From Oscillospiraceae bacterium (GTDB lineage: Bacteria; Bacillota; Clostridia; Oscillospirales; Ruminococcaceae): a stretch of 64,000 nt of DNA. The translations under genes and the position numbers were made by a program. The first letter of the stretch is position 1, and every line of letters begins with the position of its first letter. The notes beneath the pieces were generated by a model. It made no database searches. It had not been told where the DNA came from and saw only the letters and a program-made list of their open reading frames with translations. The stretch lies in NCBI GenBank assembly GCA_017847885.1, contig JAGAUA010000038.1:62001-126000 (forward strand), read 5' to 3'. Below are positions 7,878 through 15,971 of this stretch, in pieces.

Positions 7878-8918
7878 TTATTTGTCGGGAAACAGCGTTC
7901 TGTCATAGAAGCCTATCGTATCCGAACAGATATATCCGTTCAAAAATCTTCCCGTGGGAGAGTTTGTGCAGATATAGGCATATCGCGGCTCGCCGTTTTC
8001 GGGGGCAAGCTCATAATAGTGGTCGTAACCCGTGCAGTTGCTGTATTTCTTTGTAACATTCGGCTCGCCTATCTCACGGGAAAGGTCGTACAGGTCGTCG
8101 TATTCCGCAAGATATGCTATCATTTCCTCCTCCGTTATCACCCGGTCGGGATACGGCTCAAACAAAAACGCATCTCCTCCTATAAGCCGCGCCGATACTT
8201 CGCTGTCGCTTTTTATATTGCACACAAGCTGTTTGTCCTTATAATCAATATCCAGAGCGTTCGCTTCAAGATTTTCAACAGCAAAAAATGTCACGCCAAC
8301 ATCATCGGGGAAATCCGTGTTTTCATAGCAAAACTCCATTATGATATGATACCATTCGCCGTCAAGCACGCAGGTGTAATGCGTGCCGCCCGTCTGAACG
8401 TTGTGACCGTAGTTGTATGAGCCGCTGCTTCCGACGTTGCCGCCGTCAAGCTCGCACCGAGATAATCCAACAGGGTATGCAGCAAAAAAATCGTCCAAGG
8501 CAGCGTCAAAATTTTCTGACTGCTGAATGTTTGGAGTAAAGGTCTTGGCAAACCGCTCACGGTCGCCTGCGTCGGCGGACGACAGTAATTCCTCTATTGC
8601 GTCTTCGGCAGCTGTATGGTCTGAAACCCACTCGCTGCGCCATTTGTCGGTCACGTTATCATAGCCCATACGCCTTATATTGGTTGATACGGAATTCGAT
8701 ACGCCGACGACAAGCAGGGTAAGCGCCGTACCAACAGGCAGCGCAATAAGCAGCGTGCCTATCACAATAAATACCACGGGAGACTTTTTTCCTGCATACT
8801 TTGGTTTTCGGGCATTCACTATTCCGGGTATCAGAAACAGCAAGCCTGCTATAAACATCACGCCAAGTATTATAAGTACGATTGCCAGAAATGCAAAAAT
8901 CATAGATACAAAAGCCAT
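7878..8918 (-). CDS. Membrane protein with DUF5104-like domain
   Basis: Function is not known. The protein begins with two or three hydrophobic helices (about 1-75), followed by an exported-looking domain. The stretch near residues 95-145, in which helices precede a FAKTFTPN...FFAAYP pattern, resembles DUF5104 proteins of Clostridia, often lipoproteins or membrane proteins of unknown role. The second half has aromatic, acidic segments and no recognised motif. ATG 8918 is preferred, with AAAGGG upstream, although an in-frame GTG at 8936 is possible. It is a single gene with its own promoter and shares a convergent terminator with the GT8 gene. Confidence 0.65.
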   Translation of the reverse strand: MAFVSMIFAFLAIVLIILGVMFIAGLLFLIPGIVNARKPKYAGKKSPVVFIVIGTLLIALPVGTALTLLVVGVSNSVSTNIRRMGYDNVTDKWRSEWVSDHTAAEDAIEELLSSADAGDRERFAKTFTPNIQQSENFDAALDDFFAAYPVGLSRCELDGGNVGSSGSYNYGHNVQTGGTHYTCVLDGEWYHIIMEFCYENTDFPDDVGVTFFAVENLEANALDIDYKDKQLVCNIKSDSEVSARLIGGDAFLFEPYPDRVITEEEMIAYLAEYDDLYDLSREIGEPNVTKKYSNCTGYDHYYELAPENGEPRYAYICTNSPTGRFLNGYICSDTIGFYDRTLFPDK

Positions 8919-8964
8919 TGCTCCGCACCCTTTCACTCAAAAGTATTGGTATGCCGCTTAGTTT

Positions 8965-8994
8965 ATTGTATCATAAGCTGCTATGAAATGTCAA
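8965..8994 (-). promoter_or_regulatory. Promoter of DUF5104-like gene
   Basis: Minus strand TTGACA (8994-8989), 18-nt spacer, TACAAT (8970-8965). Confidence 0.75.
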
Positions 8995-9063
8995 TTGCAT
9001 ATGAAAAATGTTCACTGTAAGAAAGGGTAATTGCATGATCCTACAAAACAGGACGAATATGTA

Positions 9064-9092
9064 TTGTTTTTTAAGGATAAGTATGGTATAAT
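9064..9092 (+). promoter_or_regulatory. Promoter of HD-GYP gene
   Basis: TTGTTT (9064-9069), 17-nt spacer, TATAAT (9087-9092). Confidence 0.65.
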
Positions 9093-9257
9093 TATTCAAA
9101 TATTCAAAATCAGGTCTGTATGAGTTTTAAATACAGGATTTGGAAAGATTAATAAGTTTGAAAATCAAAGATTTTCAAACTACGAGTTTTGTTTTTTCGG
9201 CTGCCGCCTCGATTTGCTGACGCAAACCACAAAACTCAGAAAGGAATGGACATAACT
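9093..9257 (+). other. Structured 5' leader of HD-GYP gene
   Basis: This transcribed gap contains two nested palindromes. GTTTGAAAATC-AAA-GATTTTCAAAC makes an 11-bp hairpin at about 9157-9181. GAGTTTTGT (from 9184) can pair with ACAAAACTC (to 9239), enclosing a GC-rich CGGCTGCCG segment. No known riboswitch consensus was recognised, and the GEMM landmarks are absent. It may be a regulatory leader or a small palindromic repeat. Confidence 0.5.
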
Positions 9258-10436
9258 ATGAGTTTTTCTGAAAAAATCATAAAGGAATACAGTGCAAATG
9301 CAGATAAACGGCTTGCATTTATCTGCCGTTTGATGATAGGCTTTATGCTATTGGTTGCCTTGTTAAATGTTGTCGGCATATTTAAAATTGACCCCGTGCC
9401 GTTGTATATTACTGTTGCGATATCAATAATCGACTTCTTTTTGCCGACGTTGTTCTGTAACATATTAAAAATGCAGTCCGTAGGATTGAGATATTTTATC
9501 TTAGCGATAATGGTCTTTCAATCGGGTCTGCAATATGCGGCGCTTTCATATCACACCATAATCATGCTGGTATTTCCGTTAGTTATGTCCTGCCTTTATA
9601 ACGAGAGGAAATATGTTATTTACACGGCAATTCTCAGTTTGCCGATGATCGTAATATCCCATTTAGTTGCGTTTTATCTGAAGGTCGTTCCGGACGAGCC
9701 GTTGGTTACTTTAAAAGGCACATTTTTATACGGCATAATCCCAAGAAGCATTGAATTTTTTGCGGTAGTAATAATGTGCTTCTTCATTTCCGACAGGATA
9801 GAAAAGCTTGTAGCCACACTTGCCAACAAAAACAAGGAATTGTATGAGGACCAGGAAAATCTGATACTTTCCCTTTCACAGATCATAGAAAACAAATCGG
9901 AAAATACAGGTCAGCACGTAAGACGTGTTTCCGAATATACGGAGGTTTTGTGCAAAAGTCTGGGTTACAGCGATGAGGAAAGCTGGAAGATAAGCTTAGC
10001 TGCTATGATGCATGATGTGGGCAAAATAATGATTTCGGAAAGTATCCTTGAAAAGCCCGGCAAACTGACAGATGAGGAATTTGAGGTTGTAAAAAATCAT
10101 ATAAAGTACGGAAAGCAGATGCTTGAAACATCTCCCGGCGAGTTATTCAACATTTCGACAGAAATTGCATATCAGCATCATGAAAAATGGGACGGCAGCG
10201 GTTACATGGGCATTAAAGGCGATAATATCTCCCCTTGCGCCCGTTGTGTTGCGCTGGCAGACGTTTTCGACGCATTGGTAAGCCGCAGGGCGTACAAAAG
10301 TCCATGGTCGCCCGAAGACGCATACAACGAGATAGTATCCCAAAGCGGAAAGCACTTTGACCCTATCGTTGTAGACGCGTTTGTTCAGAATTTTGATAAA
10401 TTCATTGAAATAATGAACCGCTATCCCGATGAATAA
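9258..10436 (+). CDS. Membrane HD-GYP domain protein, putative c-di-GMP phosphodiesterase
   Basis: A 392-residue protein with five or six N-terminal transmembrane helices (about 20-185), a short coiled linker, and an HD-GYP domain (about 205-385). The metal-binding motifs HVRRVSEY, MMHDVGKI, HIKYG, YQHHEKWDGSGY and ALADVFDALVSRR are complete. The signature reads GYM instead of GYP, a change at the proline only. The expected activity is hydrolysis of c-di-GMP to pGpG or GMP. ATG 9258 has AAAGGA upstream; the in-frame ATG at 9246 is too close to it. Base composition is more AT-rich than the flanking genes. It likely opposes the GGDEF enzyme at 4105-5142. Confidence 0.88.
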   Translation: MSFSEKIIKEYSANADKRLAFICRLMIGFMLLVALLNVVGIFKIDPVPLYITVAISIIDFFLPTLFCNILKMQSVGLRYFILAIMVFQSGLQYAALSYHTIIMLVFPLVMSCLYNERKYVIYTAILSLPMIVISHLVAFYLKVVPDEPLVTLKGTFLYGIIPRSIEFFAVVIMCFFISDRIEKLVATLANKNKELYEDQENLILSLSQIIENKSENTGQHVRRVSEYTEVLCKSLGYSDEESWKISLAAMMHDVGKIMISESILEKPGKLTDEEFEVVKNHIKYGKQMLETSPGELFNISTEIAYQHHEKWDGSGYMGIKGDNISPCARCVALADVFDALVSRRAYKSPWSPEDAYNEIVSQSGKHFDPIVVDAFVQNFDKFIEIMNRYPDE

Positions 10437-10447
10437 GCTGTACTGAT

Positions 10448-10492
10448 AAAAACACGCAAACCGTTGTAAAACCAAGGTTTGCGTGTTTTTTC
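10448..10492. terminator. Intrinsic terminator
   Basis: AACACGCAAACC (10451-10462) pairs with GGTTTGCGTGTT (10476-10487), followed by six T. It terminates the HD-GYP gene and can act on the minus strand too. Confidence 0.92.
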
Positions 10493-10514
10493 GCTATCAT
10501 ATTACTTTGTTACG

Positions 10515-11345
10515 TCAAATCTTTTCAACGGGTATCCATATCTCGCAGTAACTGTCCTCGGGGTTTTCGCAGGGCGGAGTGTACATTTCAATATTGTAAT
10601 TGCCTGAAAGCTTGTATTCCTTACAGTTGGGAAGCCACTCGCTCCAAATCTTTGTGTTCACGTCCTGCAAAGTCTTGAGTTTGCACGGGAACACCGCCCA
10701 TGTTCCTGCGGGTATTACCTTTGTAACATAACCCTCGGGCACTTCATTACACGGGATATAGTTATCCGCAATCAGATACTCGAAATTCTTGCCGTCGCTG
10801 TCAAGGCATACGCCGTACATACCGCATACTATCTTGCTTCCGCCGTCCTGCATATGTTCCTGCCAGAACTTTGGTATTTCGGCGTAGGAAGTTTCGGTGT
10901 TGAACATTCTCGACCTGCCCATTACCGTAAATGCCGCTTTTTCAACAATTTTGTACTCCATCATAGTACCGCCCTCCAATGTAAGCTTTATTCTCACAGG
11001 CGCAAAGGATCTCAGATTTGCGCCCTTTTCTTTTGCAGCCGAGGGAGAAATTCCGTGAAACTTTGTGAACGCCCGTGCAAAGCTGTCGGGTGAATCGTAG
11101 CCGTACTTTACCGCAACGTCAATTACCTTTGCATTGTCCGCGGAAAGCTCCTGCGCAGCAAGAGTAAGTCTGCGGCTGCGGATATATTCACCCACGGTAA
11201 AACCGCACAGTACGCTGAATATCCTTTGAAAGTGAAACGAGGAAACATACGCCTTTGCGGCAATATCCTCTATCTGCAAATCTTCCGTAAGATTATCTTC
11301 AATGTACTGCACCGCGCTTTGAATACCCTCTGCCCAGCCGTTCAT
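10515..11345 (-). CDS. AraC-family regulator with GyrI-like effector-binding domain
   Basis: A 276-residue regulator. The N-terminal 110 residues hold two AraC helix-turn-helices (DIAAKAYVSSFHFQRIFS and a second one ending FAKFHGISPS-like). Residues about 120-276 match the Rob/GyrI-type effector-binding fold, which binds small hydrophobic or drug-like ligands in relatives. An in-frame ATG at 11378 overlaps a TATAAT box at 11377-11382, so it cannot be the start. ATG 11345 with AAAGGA nine bases upstream was chosen. It lies next to a MerR/TipAS-type regulator, which suggests a drug- or stress-sensing neighbourhood. Confidence 0.88.
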   Translation of the reverse strand: MNGWAEGIQSAVQYIEDNLTEDLQIEDIAAKAYVSSFHFQRIFSVLCGFTVGEYIRSRRLTLAAQELSADNAKVIDVAVKYGYDSPDSFARAFTKFHGISPSAAKEKGANLRSFAPVRIKLTLEGGTMMEYKIVEKAAFTVMGRSRMFNTETSYAEIPKFWQEHMQDGGSKIVCGMYGVCLDSDGKNFEYLIADNYIPCNEVPEGYVTKVIPAGTWAVFPCKLKTLQDVNTKIWSEWLPNCKEYKLSGNYNIEMYTPPCENPEDSYCEIWIPVEKI

Positions 11346-11419
11346 TCTGTCACGTCCTTTCCCCTCTGCTGTATTCATTATATCAGCTTAATTGAAGTAC
11401 TTCCCGACATTTTGTGCTT

Positions 11420-12163
11420 TTAGCTGCAGTATACTTTGATTGCCCGGGAAATAAACTCGGCAGTACCTTCTCCATGCTTGTCGATGTTTTCCTTGAAACG
11501 CTCGTCGGCGGTATACATCTCGCCCAAGCCTGCAAGTATCTCCTTTGTGCAGCTATAGTAATTACGGGTGATGCAGTCCTGCCACTTCTTCACAGTTTCC
11601 TGCACATCGCTGTCGTAAGGCTTTGCGCCGTTTTTCATAAGCTCTGCAAATTCGGAAATAATACCGTTCATTTCGTTATTCACCTCGTTCCATTTTTCCT
11701 TTGAATAGTTCGAGCTCTTTTCCTTGCTTTCCTTGTAAGCGTCGGTATTTCCCCATTTTTCCTTTGCCTCGCGTGCGTATTTCTCACGCGCTGCCTCAAA
11801 TTCGCTGTTGTCAAACACGTTCATATTCATAGTATAATCTCCTTTCGCCGCGCTGTCAAGAGCCGAAATAAGCCGTTCAAGACGTTCCTTTTTCAGAATG
11901 AGCAGCTGTTTTTGCTCGGTCAGCGCCTTTTGCTTGTCGTAATTTTCAGAGGAAAGAATTTCAGCAATGCTTTTCAAAGAGAAATCAAGCTCGCGGTAAA
12001 ACATTATCTCCTGCATACGTTCAAGAGAATGTTCGTCGTAAAAACGGTAGCCGTTCTGTTCGTCAACATAGGACGGCTTAAGCAGCCCGATCTCATCGTA
12101 ATAATGCAGTGTGCGCACACTTACACCGGTAAGCACTGCAAATTCCTTAATGTGCATTTTCAT
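11420..12163 (-). CDS. MerR-family regulator with TipAS antibiotic-recognition domain
   Basis: A 247-residue protein. Residues 1-70 are a MerR winged helix (IKEFAVLTGVSVRTLHYYDE, GLLKPS..NGYRFY), followed by a coiled dimerisation helix and a TipAS domain (about 120-247) with the repeated FSDEEYEAAREKYAREAKEKWG-type helix pattern. Relatives such as TipAL and Mta bind thiopeptides or drugs and activate efflux or their own genes. ATG 12163 has GGAGG seven bases upstream. Its promoter has the 19-bp spacer and dyad typical of MerR targets, so autoregulation is likely. Confidence 0.92.
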   Translation of the reverse strand: MKMHIKEFAVLTGVSVRTLHYYDEIGLLKPSYVDEQNGYRFYDEHSLERMQEIMFYRELDFSLKSIAEILSSENYDKQKALTEQKQLLILKKERLERLISALDSAAKGDYTMNMNVFDNSEFEAAREKYAREAKEKWGNTDAYKESKEKSSNYSKEKWNEVNNEMNGIISEFAELMKNGAKPYDSDVQETVKKWQDCITRNYYSCTKEILAGLGEMYTADERFKENIDKHGEGTAEFISRAIKVYCS

Positions 12164-12182
12164 TATCTCGCCTCCGATTATG

Positions 12183-12213
12183 AGTATATACTATGACGTA
12201 ACGTGAATGTCAA
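12183..12213 (-). promoter_or_regulatory. MerR-type promoter with 19-bp spacer and dyad operator
   Basis: Minus strand TTGACA (12213-12208), 19-nt spacer TTCACGTTACGTCATAGTA, TATACT (12188-12183). The overlong spacer containing an ACGTTACGT-centred dyad is the hallmark of MerR-activated promoters and lies directly in front of the MerR/TipAS gene. Confidence 0.85.
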
Positions 12214-12231
12214 TACCTTTTTGAAATTTTT

Positions 12232-12837
12232 TTATAAATCGCCTTCTCTCGGTTCTCTTTTGATTTTCGGCGGAAAAAGCTTCTCAAATTCTTCAAGCTC
12301 GGTATCCGATACGTTGTACTTTCCGTCAAAATCGTACACACCCGAATGTGCTGAAAGGAAGCCCTTTTCAAGCTCCAGCGCCATAAAGAACGGCGCTTCG
12401 TCCTCAACAGGTACACCCGAAAGGTGTACATCAAAGCTGCTTGCGGAAACAAACCCGAATTTGCTGTAATAATCGGGGTTGCCCGTTATCATTACCGCCT
12501 TGAAGCCCATTTCCTTTGCCATTTGCAGCGACTCATTTATCAGCTTGCTTCCGATGCCCTTTTTCTGCATTTCGGGCAGAACAGAAACCGGTCCGAAGCC
12601 TATGATATCATCGCACATCACACCGTCGCGGTACATTTTTGCATACGCGATATTTCCCACAAGCTTCCCGTTTTCCTCCGCAACAAGGTCAAGCTCCTTT
12701 ATAAATGCCGCGGAGCTTCGCAGGTCGTGCAGGACAAGATGCTCGCTGCAGCCCGGGCGGTAAACGTCCCAGAAAGCTTCTCTTGTGAGATTTTCATTTT
12801 CAAAATAATCCTTTTCGGTTTCGGGTCTAATATTCAT
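12232..12837 (-). CDS. GNAT family N-acetyltransferase
   Basis: A 201-residue GNAT fold protein with the acetyl-CoA loop VLPEMQKKGIGSKLINESL (V-x-x-x-x-Q/R-x-x-G-I/x-G, near residue 95) and the following YYSKFGFVSAS strand-turn. It resembles YhbS-type predicted acetyltransferases; the substrate is unknown. Its ATG overlaps the stop of the upstream methyltransferase-TetR gene by four bases (ATGA) and is preceded by GGAGG, so the two are translationally coupled. It may modify the same compound as, or protect against the ligand of, that unusual fusion protein (inference). Confidence 0.88.
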   Translation of the reverse strand: MNIRPETEKDYFENENLTREAFWDVYRPGCSEHLVLHDLRSSAAFIKELDLVAEENGKLVGNIAYAKMYRDGVMCDDIIGFGPVSVLPEMQKKGIGSKLINESLQMAKEMGFKAVMITGNPDYYSKFGFVSASSFDVHLSGVPVEDEAPFFMALELEKGFLSAHSGVYDFDGKYNVSDTELEEFEKLFPPKIKREPREGDL

Positions 12838-14333
12838 TTTAATTCCTCCAATTTGAAGTTATTTATGTGTTTTTCCGCCAACTTGCATATTTCGCCCTTG
12901 TCCTCCGCGGAGTCGTACATATTCATCAGCATGAACACGGGCGCGTAGAATTCCAGCGCCTTTTGCTTGGGATTTTTACACCCCGTTTCCCGAAGCAGGT
13001 CCTCGGTATAGGAAAGGGGTCCGTCTGACAGGTATTGCCCGTAAAGCTTTGCCATTTCGGCGCTGCGGTACTGCTCCAAAGTAAGCATTTTTCGGAAAGA
13101 CGAGGCAAACGCGTCCTCCGTCCAATAGCGGAACATAGATAATGTAAAACGCTTCAAATCCTCACACTTCGCATTTTTATAGCTGTCGGGATACTTTTGA
13201 AGGCTGCTTTCGGGAAGAGCGTTTTCCGCCGCTTTTGACCTGTCGTTTTCCTCCATGCGCTTTAGTATGCTGTCAAAAATATCCTGCTTGTTTTTATAAT
13301 GCTTGTAAAGCGCAGCCTGAGTTATGCCCAGCTCCCCCGAAATATCCCGTACCGAGACCGAGTTGTAGCCGCGGCGTGCAAAAAGCTTCAGCGAGGTTTG
13401 CAGTATCTTCTCCTTTGTGTTTATCCTTTCCGTGCCCTTTAAGACCGCCGTCACATAGTTTATATGCTCGAATGCGGTCATGTCCGACTCGTTCAGATAG
13501 CGAAAATCAATGTCGTCGGGGGTCAGCTCCTCGTACACAAGGAAGTTGCAGTCCTCCAGCAGCTTTGCAAGATACAGGCTGTCGCAGCAGAATTTCATCG
13601 GCTCGCCCCCTGCCGCCGCCATTGCAAGCATATTCTTCACACGCTGTATATCGCTGCCGAAAAGTTCGCTGTCGGCGCAGTCAAACACCACAGCGCTGCC
13701 CTCGGCGGCAAAGCTGGATATCTCCGAAAGGGTTTTGCGTACCTGCTCGTCGGTAAGGTAATAGCTTACCCCAAGCCAGCTGAAAAACGTCTTTTTGGTT
13801 ACGTCAAAGCCGCTTGAAATCAGCTTTTCCTTTAGGCTGTCCTTGGTGAAATCCACGGGGACAAAATGCAGATTATGTGGTATTTCCAAGCCTGCACGCG
13901 AAAGACGTTCACGCTTGTCAGCCTGCGTCAAGGGGTGGTCGGCTTCAAACACGGTCAGCTTTTTCATCAATTCGGGCTCACGCCACGCGAATGTGTCGTA
14001 TCCCGCACCCAAAATCACATACTGTTCGGCGCCTGTCGCAGCCTCATTTTTCAGCCGTTCCTCGCAATATTTTGCACGGGCAACGGGCGTGGGTGCAAGC
14101 TGGGTATTTACGATAAAACCAAGCAGCTTTTCCCTGTCAACCGTCTCGCCTTTCAGCTTTGGCGCAAAAAAATCCGCGCCGCCTGCGATATGGTTTTTCA
14201 TCTGTTCATATTCCGCTTCCGTAAACATTTTCCCCGCAATATTGTCGTCAAACACGGGGTTTTCCTCGGTTTCCGCGTGATATGCGCGTACAAACGCCGA
14301 CATCGGCGCAGTAATGCTTGCTTTCTGTTCCAT
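12834..14333 (-). CDS. Fusion of class I SAM-dependent methyltransferase (PPM1/LCM family) and TetR-family regulator
   Basis: A 499-residue two-domain protein. Residues 1-300 match the leucine carboxyl methyltransferase-like family, with SAM motif VILGAGYDTFAWR (106-118), acidic FEADHP and FSWLGVSYYLT. Residues about 303-499 are a TetR/AcrR regulator with HTH VRDISGELGITQAALYKHYKNK (written here to its C-terminal part, ALYKHYKNK, near 341-349) and a C-terminal ligand domain. No stop or frameshift separates the halves. ATG 14333 is preferred because GGAGG precedes it; the in-frame TTG at 14345 overlaps that site. Paired palindromic operators flank the -10 box of its promoter, consistent with autorepression. 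Downstream GNAT gene is coupled. Confidence 0.88.
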   Translation of the reverse strand: MEQKASITAPMSAFVRAYHAETEENPVFDDNIAGKMFTEAEYEQMKNHIAGGADFFAPKLKGETVDREKLLGFIVNTQLAPTPVARAKYCEERLKNEAATGAEQYVILGAGYDTFAWREPELMKKLTVFEADHPLTQADKRERLSRAGLEIPHNLHFVPVDFTKDSLKEKLISSGFDVTKKTFFSWLGVSYYLTDEQVRKTLSEISSFAAEGSAVVFDCADSELFGSDIQRVKNMLAMAAAGGEPMKFCCDSLYLAKLLEDCNFLVYEELTPDDIDFRYLNESDMTAFEHINYVTAVLKGTERINTKEKILQTSLKLFARRGYNSVSVRDISGELGITQAALYKHYKNKQDIFDSILKRMEENDRSKAAENALPESSLQKYPDSYKNAKCEDLKRFTLSMFRYWTEDAFASSFRKMLTLEQYRSAEMAKLYGQYLSDGPLSYTEDLLRETGCKNPKQKALEFYAPVFMLMNMYDSAEDKGEICKLAEKHINNFKLEELK

Positions 14334-14349
14334 AATTACCTCCAATAAA

Positions 14350-14406
14350 GTTAACAGATGTTTACTTCACAATATCTATTATAGTAAACACTTGTTAACT
14401 TGTCAA
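14350..14406 (-). promoter_or_regulatory. Promoter with two TetR-like operators
   Basis: Minus strand TTGACA (14406-14401), 17-nt spacer, TATAAT (14383-14378). GTTAACAAGTGTTTAC fills the spacer (14399-14384) and GTAAACATCTGTTAAC lies at the likely transcript start (14365-14350). Each is an imperfect palindrome GTTAACA-nn-TGTTTAC, and together they make a larger inverted repeat, as expected for a self-repressing TetR protein. Confidence 0.82.
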
Positions 14407-14457
14407 GAGGCTTTTAAAAATTTGTTATTCTGTTCAGCAGGCAGCAGCTTCAATTTC

Positions 14458-14486
14458 TTGACAAAATCGCATATATATGTTATCAT
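14458..14486 (+). promoter_or_regulatory. Promoter of ANTAR protein gene
   Basis: TTGACA (14458-14463), 17-nt spacer, TATCAT (14481-14486). Confidence 0.78.
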
Positions 14487-14523
14487 AAAGAAAATATTGC
14501 TATTGATTGGGGGAAATACTTTT

Positions 14524-15093
14524 ATGCCGTCAGGCAGCGTTATTATCTTTTCTTCAAACGAAGAAATGCTGGAAAATATTTCTCTCTCTGCAAAGGAATT
14601 CGGTTTTAAGTCTGTTTCCATATCCGATGGAAAAAACGCCCGTGAGCTGATTGAGAACGGGAGCTACGACCTTGCGGTCATTAATACTCCCCTTGCGGAC
14701 GAATTCGGTCTTGACCTTGCCGATTTTGCTTCAAAGCACGGCTGCGGCGTTATTATTGCCGCTTCGGCAAAGCTATGCGACGAAATTGCAAAAAAAATCG
14801 GACGGCTCTGCGTTTTTGTGCTTCCGAAGCCTCTTAACAAGACTCTGCTTTTGCAGACGTTCCGTTTTGTCATGCTTGCTCACGAGAACAAATCCATGCT
14901 CCAGAGCAAAACAAGCGAGCTTGAAAACAAGCTGCAAAACACCAAGCTTGTTGACCGCGCAAAATGCGTGCTTATACAATATCTGCGTATGTCCGAAGCC
15001 GACGCCCATCGGTACATTCAAAAGCGCGCAATGGATATGCACATACCCCAGACGGAGGTTGCGCAGGACATACTGAAAACCTACGAAATGTGA
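14524..15093 (+). CDS. ANTAR-domain response-regulator-like RNA-binding antiterminator
   Basis: A 189-residue protein. Residues about 1-115 form a receiver-like fold (VIIFSSNEEMLENI, VFVLPKPLNKTLLL with the conserved Lys-Pro). A coiled helix (about 120-145) links to an ANTAR domain (about 135-189, LVDRAKCVLIQYLRMSEADA, RYIQKRAMDMH). ANTAR proteins bind two-hairpin RNA motifs to prevent termination. The phospho-acceptor position reads YDLAVINTPL, with Asn where Asp is normal, so this is probably a pseudo-receiver not controlled by phosphorylation. ATG 14524 has GGGGGAAA upstream; longer in-frame starts precede the promoter. RNA targets are not evident nearby. Confidence 0.85.
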   Translation: MPSGSVIIFSSNEEMLENISLSAKEFGFKSVSISDGKNARELIENGSYDLAVINTPLADEFGLDLADFASKHGCGVIIAASAKLCDEIAKKIGRLCVFVLPKPLNKTLLLQTFRFVMLAHENKSMLQSKTSELENKLQNTKLVDRAKCVLIQYLRMSEADAHRYIQKRAMDMHIPQTEVAQDILKTYEM

Positions 15094-15110
15094 AAAAAGC
15101 CCGACAGGGG

Positions 15111-15138
15111 TTGCAATTTGCAGAAAAATGTGTATAAT
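15111..15138 (+). promoter_or_regulatory. Promoter of DUF4190 gene
   Basis: TTGCAA (15111-15116), 16-nt spacer, TATAAT (15133-15138). Confidence 0.68.
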
Positions 15139-15176
15139 TATACTTATATATTAACGTACTAAAAAGGAGATTTATC

Positions 15177-15863
15177 ATGGACGAATTCAATAATAATCAG
15201 AACCCCTTTGACGAGCAGAACAGCAATCCCCGGGAAATGCAGGACGCATACCAGAACGACCCATACAATCAGCAGCCCGGGCAGAATACAGACCCGTATA
15301 ACCAGAATACCAATCCATACGCTCAGCAGGGTGCAAATCCCTATAATCAGCCTTACAATCAGCCATATAATCAGCAGTACAACCAGTCGCAGAACAACGG
15401 ATATGCTTACAACCAAGCCAATATTCCGCAGCAGGGATATATTCCGCCGCAGCAAGGCTACGGTATGCCCTATCAGCCGTACCCCCAGAACGCTTCAACG
15501 GGAATGGCTGTCGCTTCCTTGGTGCTTGGCATAGTTTCCATTGTGCTTTCGCTTTTCTCTATGGCGTTTCCTGCACTTCTGCTTGTTCCGATAATCGGAA
15601 TTATCCTCGGTATCGTGTTCAAGTGCAAGCACCTTCCCGTGGGAAAGGGTCTTTCCACCGCAGGTATCATCACTTCGATTTTCGGTCTTTTAATTCCCAT
15701 TGCAATTATTGCTATAATGGTCGTTGCTCTTATTACCAACGGACGGGATATAATGGAATTCATTAAGACCTATTCCCCCGAACAGTTTGAGGAGCTTTAC
15801 GAGCTTTACGGCGAACAGTTCCCCCAGTGGTTTGAAGGTCTCATCAGCATGATAATCAAGTAA
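15177..15863 (+). CDS. DUF4190-type membrane protein with Asn/Gln/Pro/Tyr-rich N-terminus
   Basis: A 228-residue protein. Residues 1-105 are low-complexity, with repeated PYNQ and QGY units, and carry almost no hydrophobic residues. Two hydrophobic segments follow (about 107-150 and 160-185) in the MAVASLVLGIVSIVLS pattern of DUF4190 proteins. The last 40 residues are acidic and amphipathic. The role is unknown; such proteins are usually small integral membrane proteins of Firmicutes. AAAAAGGAG precedes ATG 15177. Confidence 0.8.
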   Translation: MDEFNNNQNPFDEQNSNPREMQDAYQNDPYNQQPGQNTDPYNQNTNPYAQQGANPYNQPYNQPYNQQYNQSQNNGYAYNQANIPQQGYIPPQQGYGMPYQPYPQNASTGMAVASLVLGIVSIVLSLFSMAFPALLLVPIIGIILGIVFKCKHLPVGKGLSTAGIITSIFGLLIPIAIIAIMVVALITNGRDIMEFIKTYSPEQFEELYELYGEQFPQWFEGLISMIIK

Positions 15864-15879
15864 AATCCATATACTTAAC

Positions 15880-15946
15880 ACGGGCGGCTAATAGCCGCCC
15901 CTACAATTTACATGATTTTATGTAGGGGCGGATATTATCCGCCCGT
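15880..15946. repeat. GGGCGG palindromic intergenic repeat, copy 1
   Basis: ACGGGCGGCTAATAGCCGCCC plus CCTACA and then TGTAGGGGCGG...CCGCCCGT form two small hairpins inside one larger inverted repeat. A second copy lies at 60617-60697. It sits downstream of the DUF4190 gene and may also act as a transcription terminator or mRNA 3' stabiliser. Confidence 0.85.
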
Positions 15947-15971
15947 ATTTTATTTTGTATTCAACAACCAA

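Noticed and set aside
13235..13756. Plus-strand frame of 173 codons rich in Cys, Pro and Arg
   Set aside because: It is the reverse complement of the methyltransferase-TetR gene; the composition is typical of an antisense shadow.
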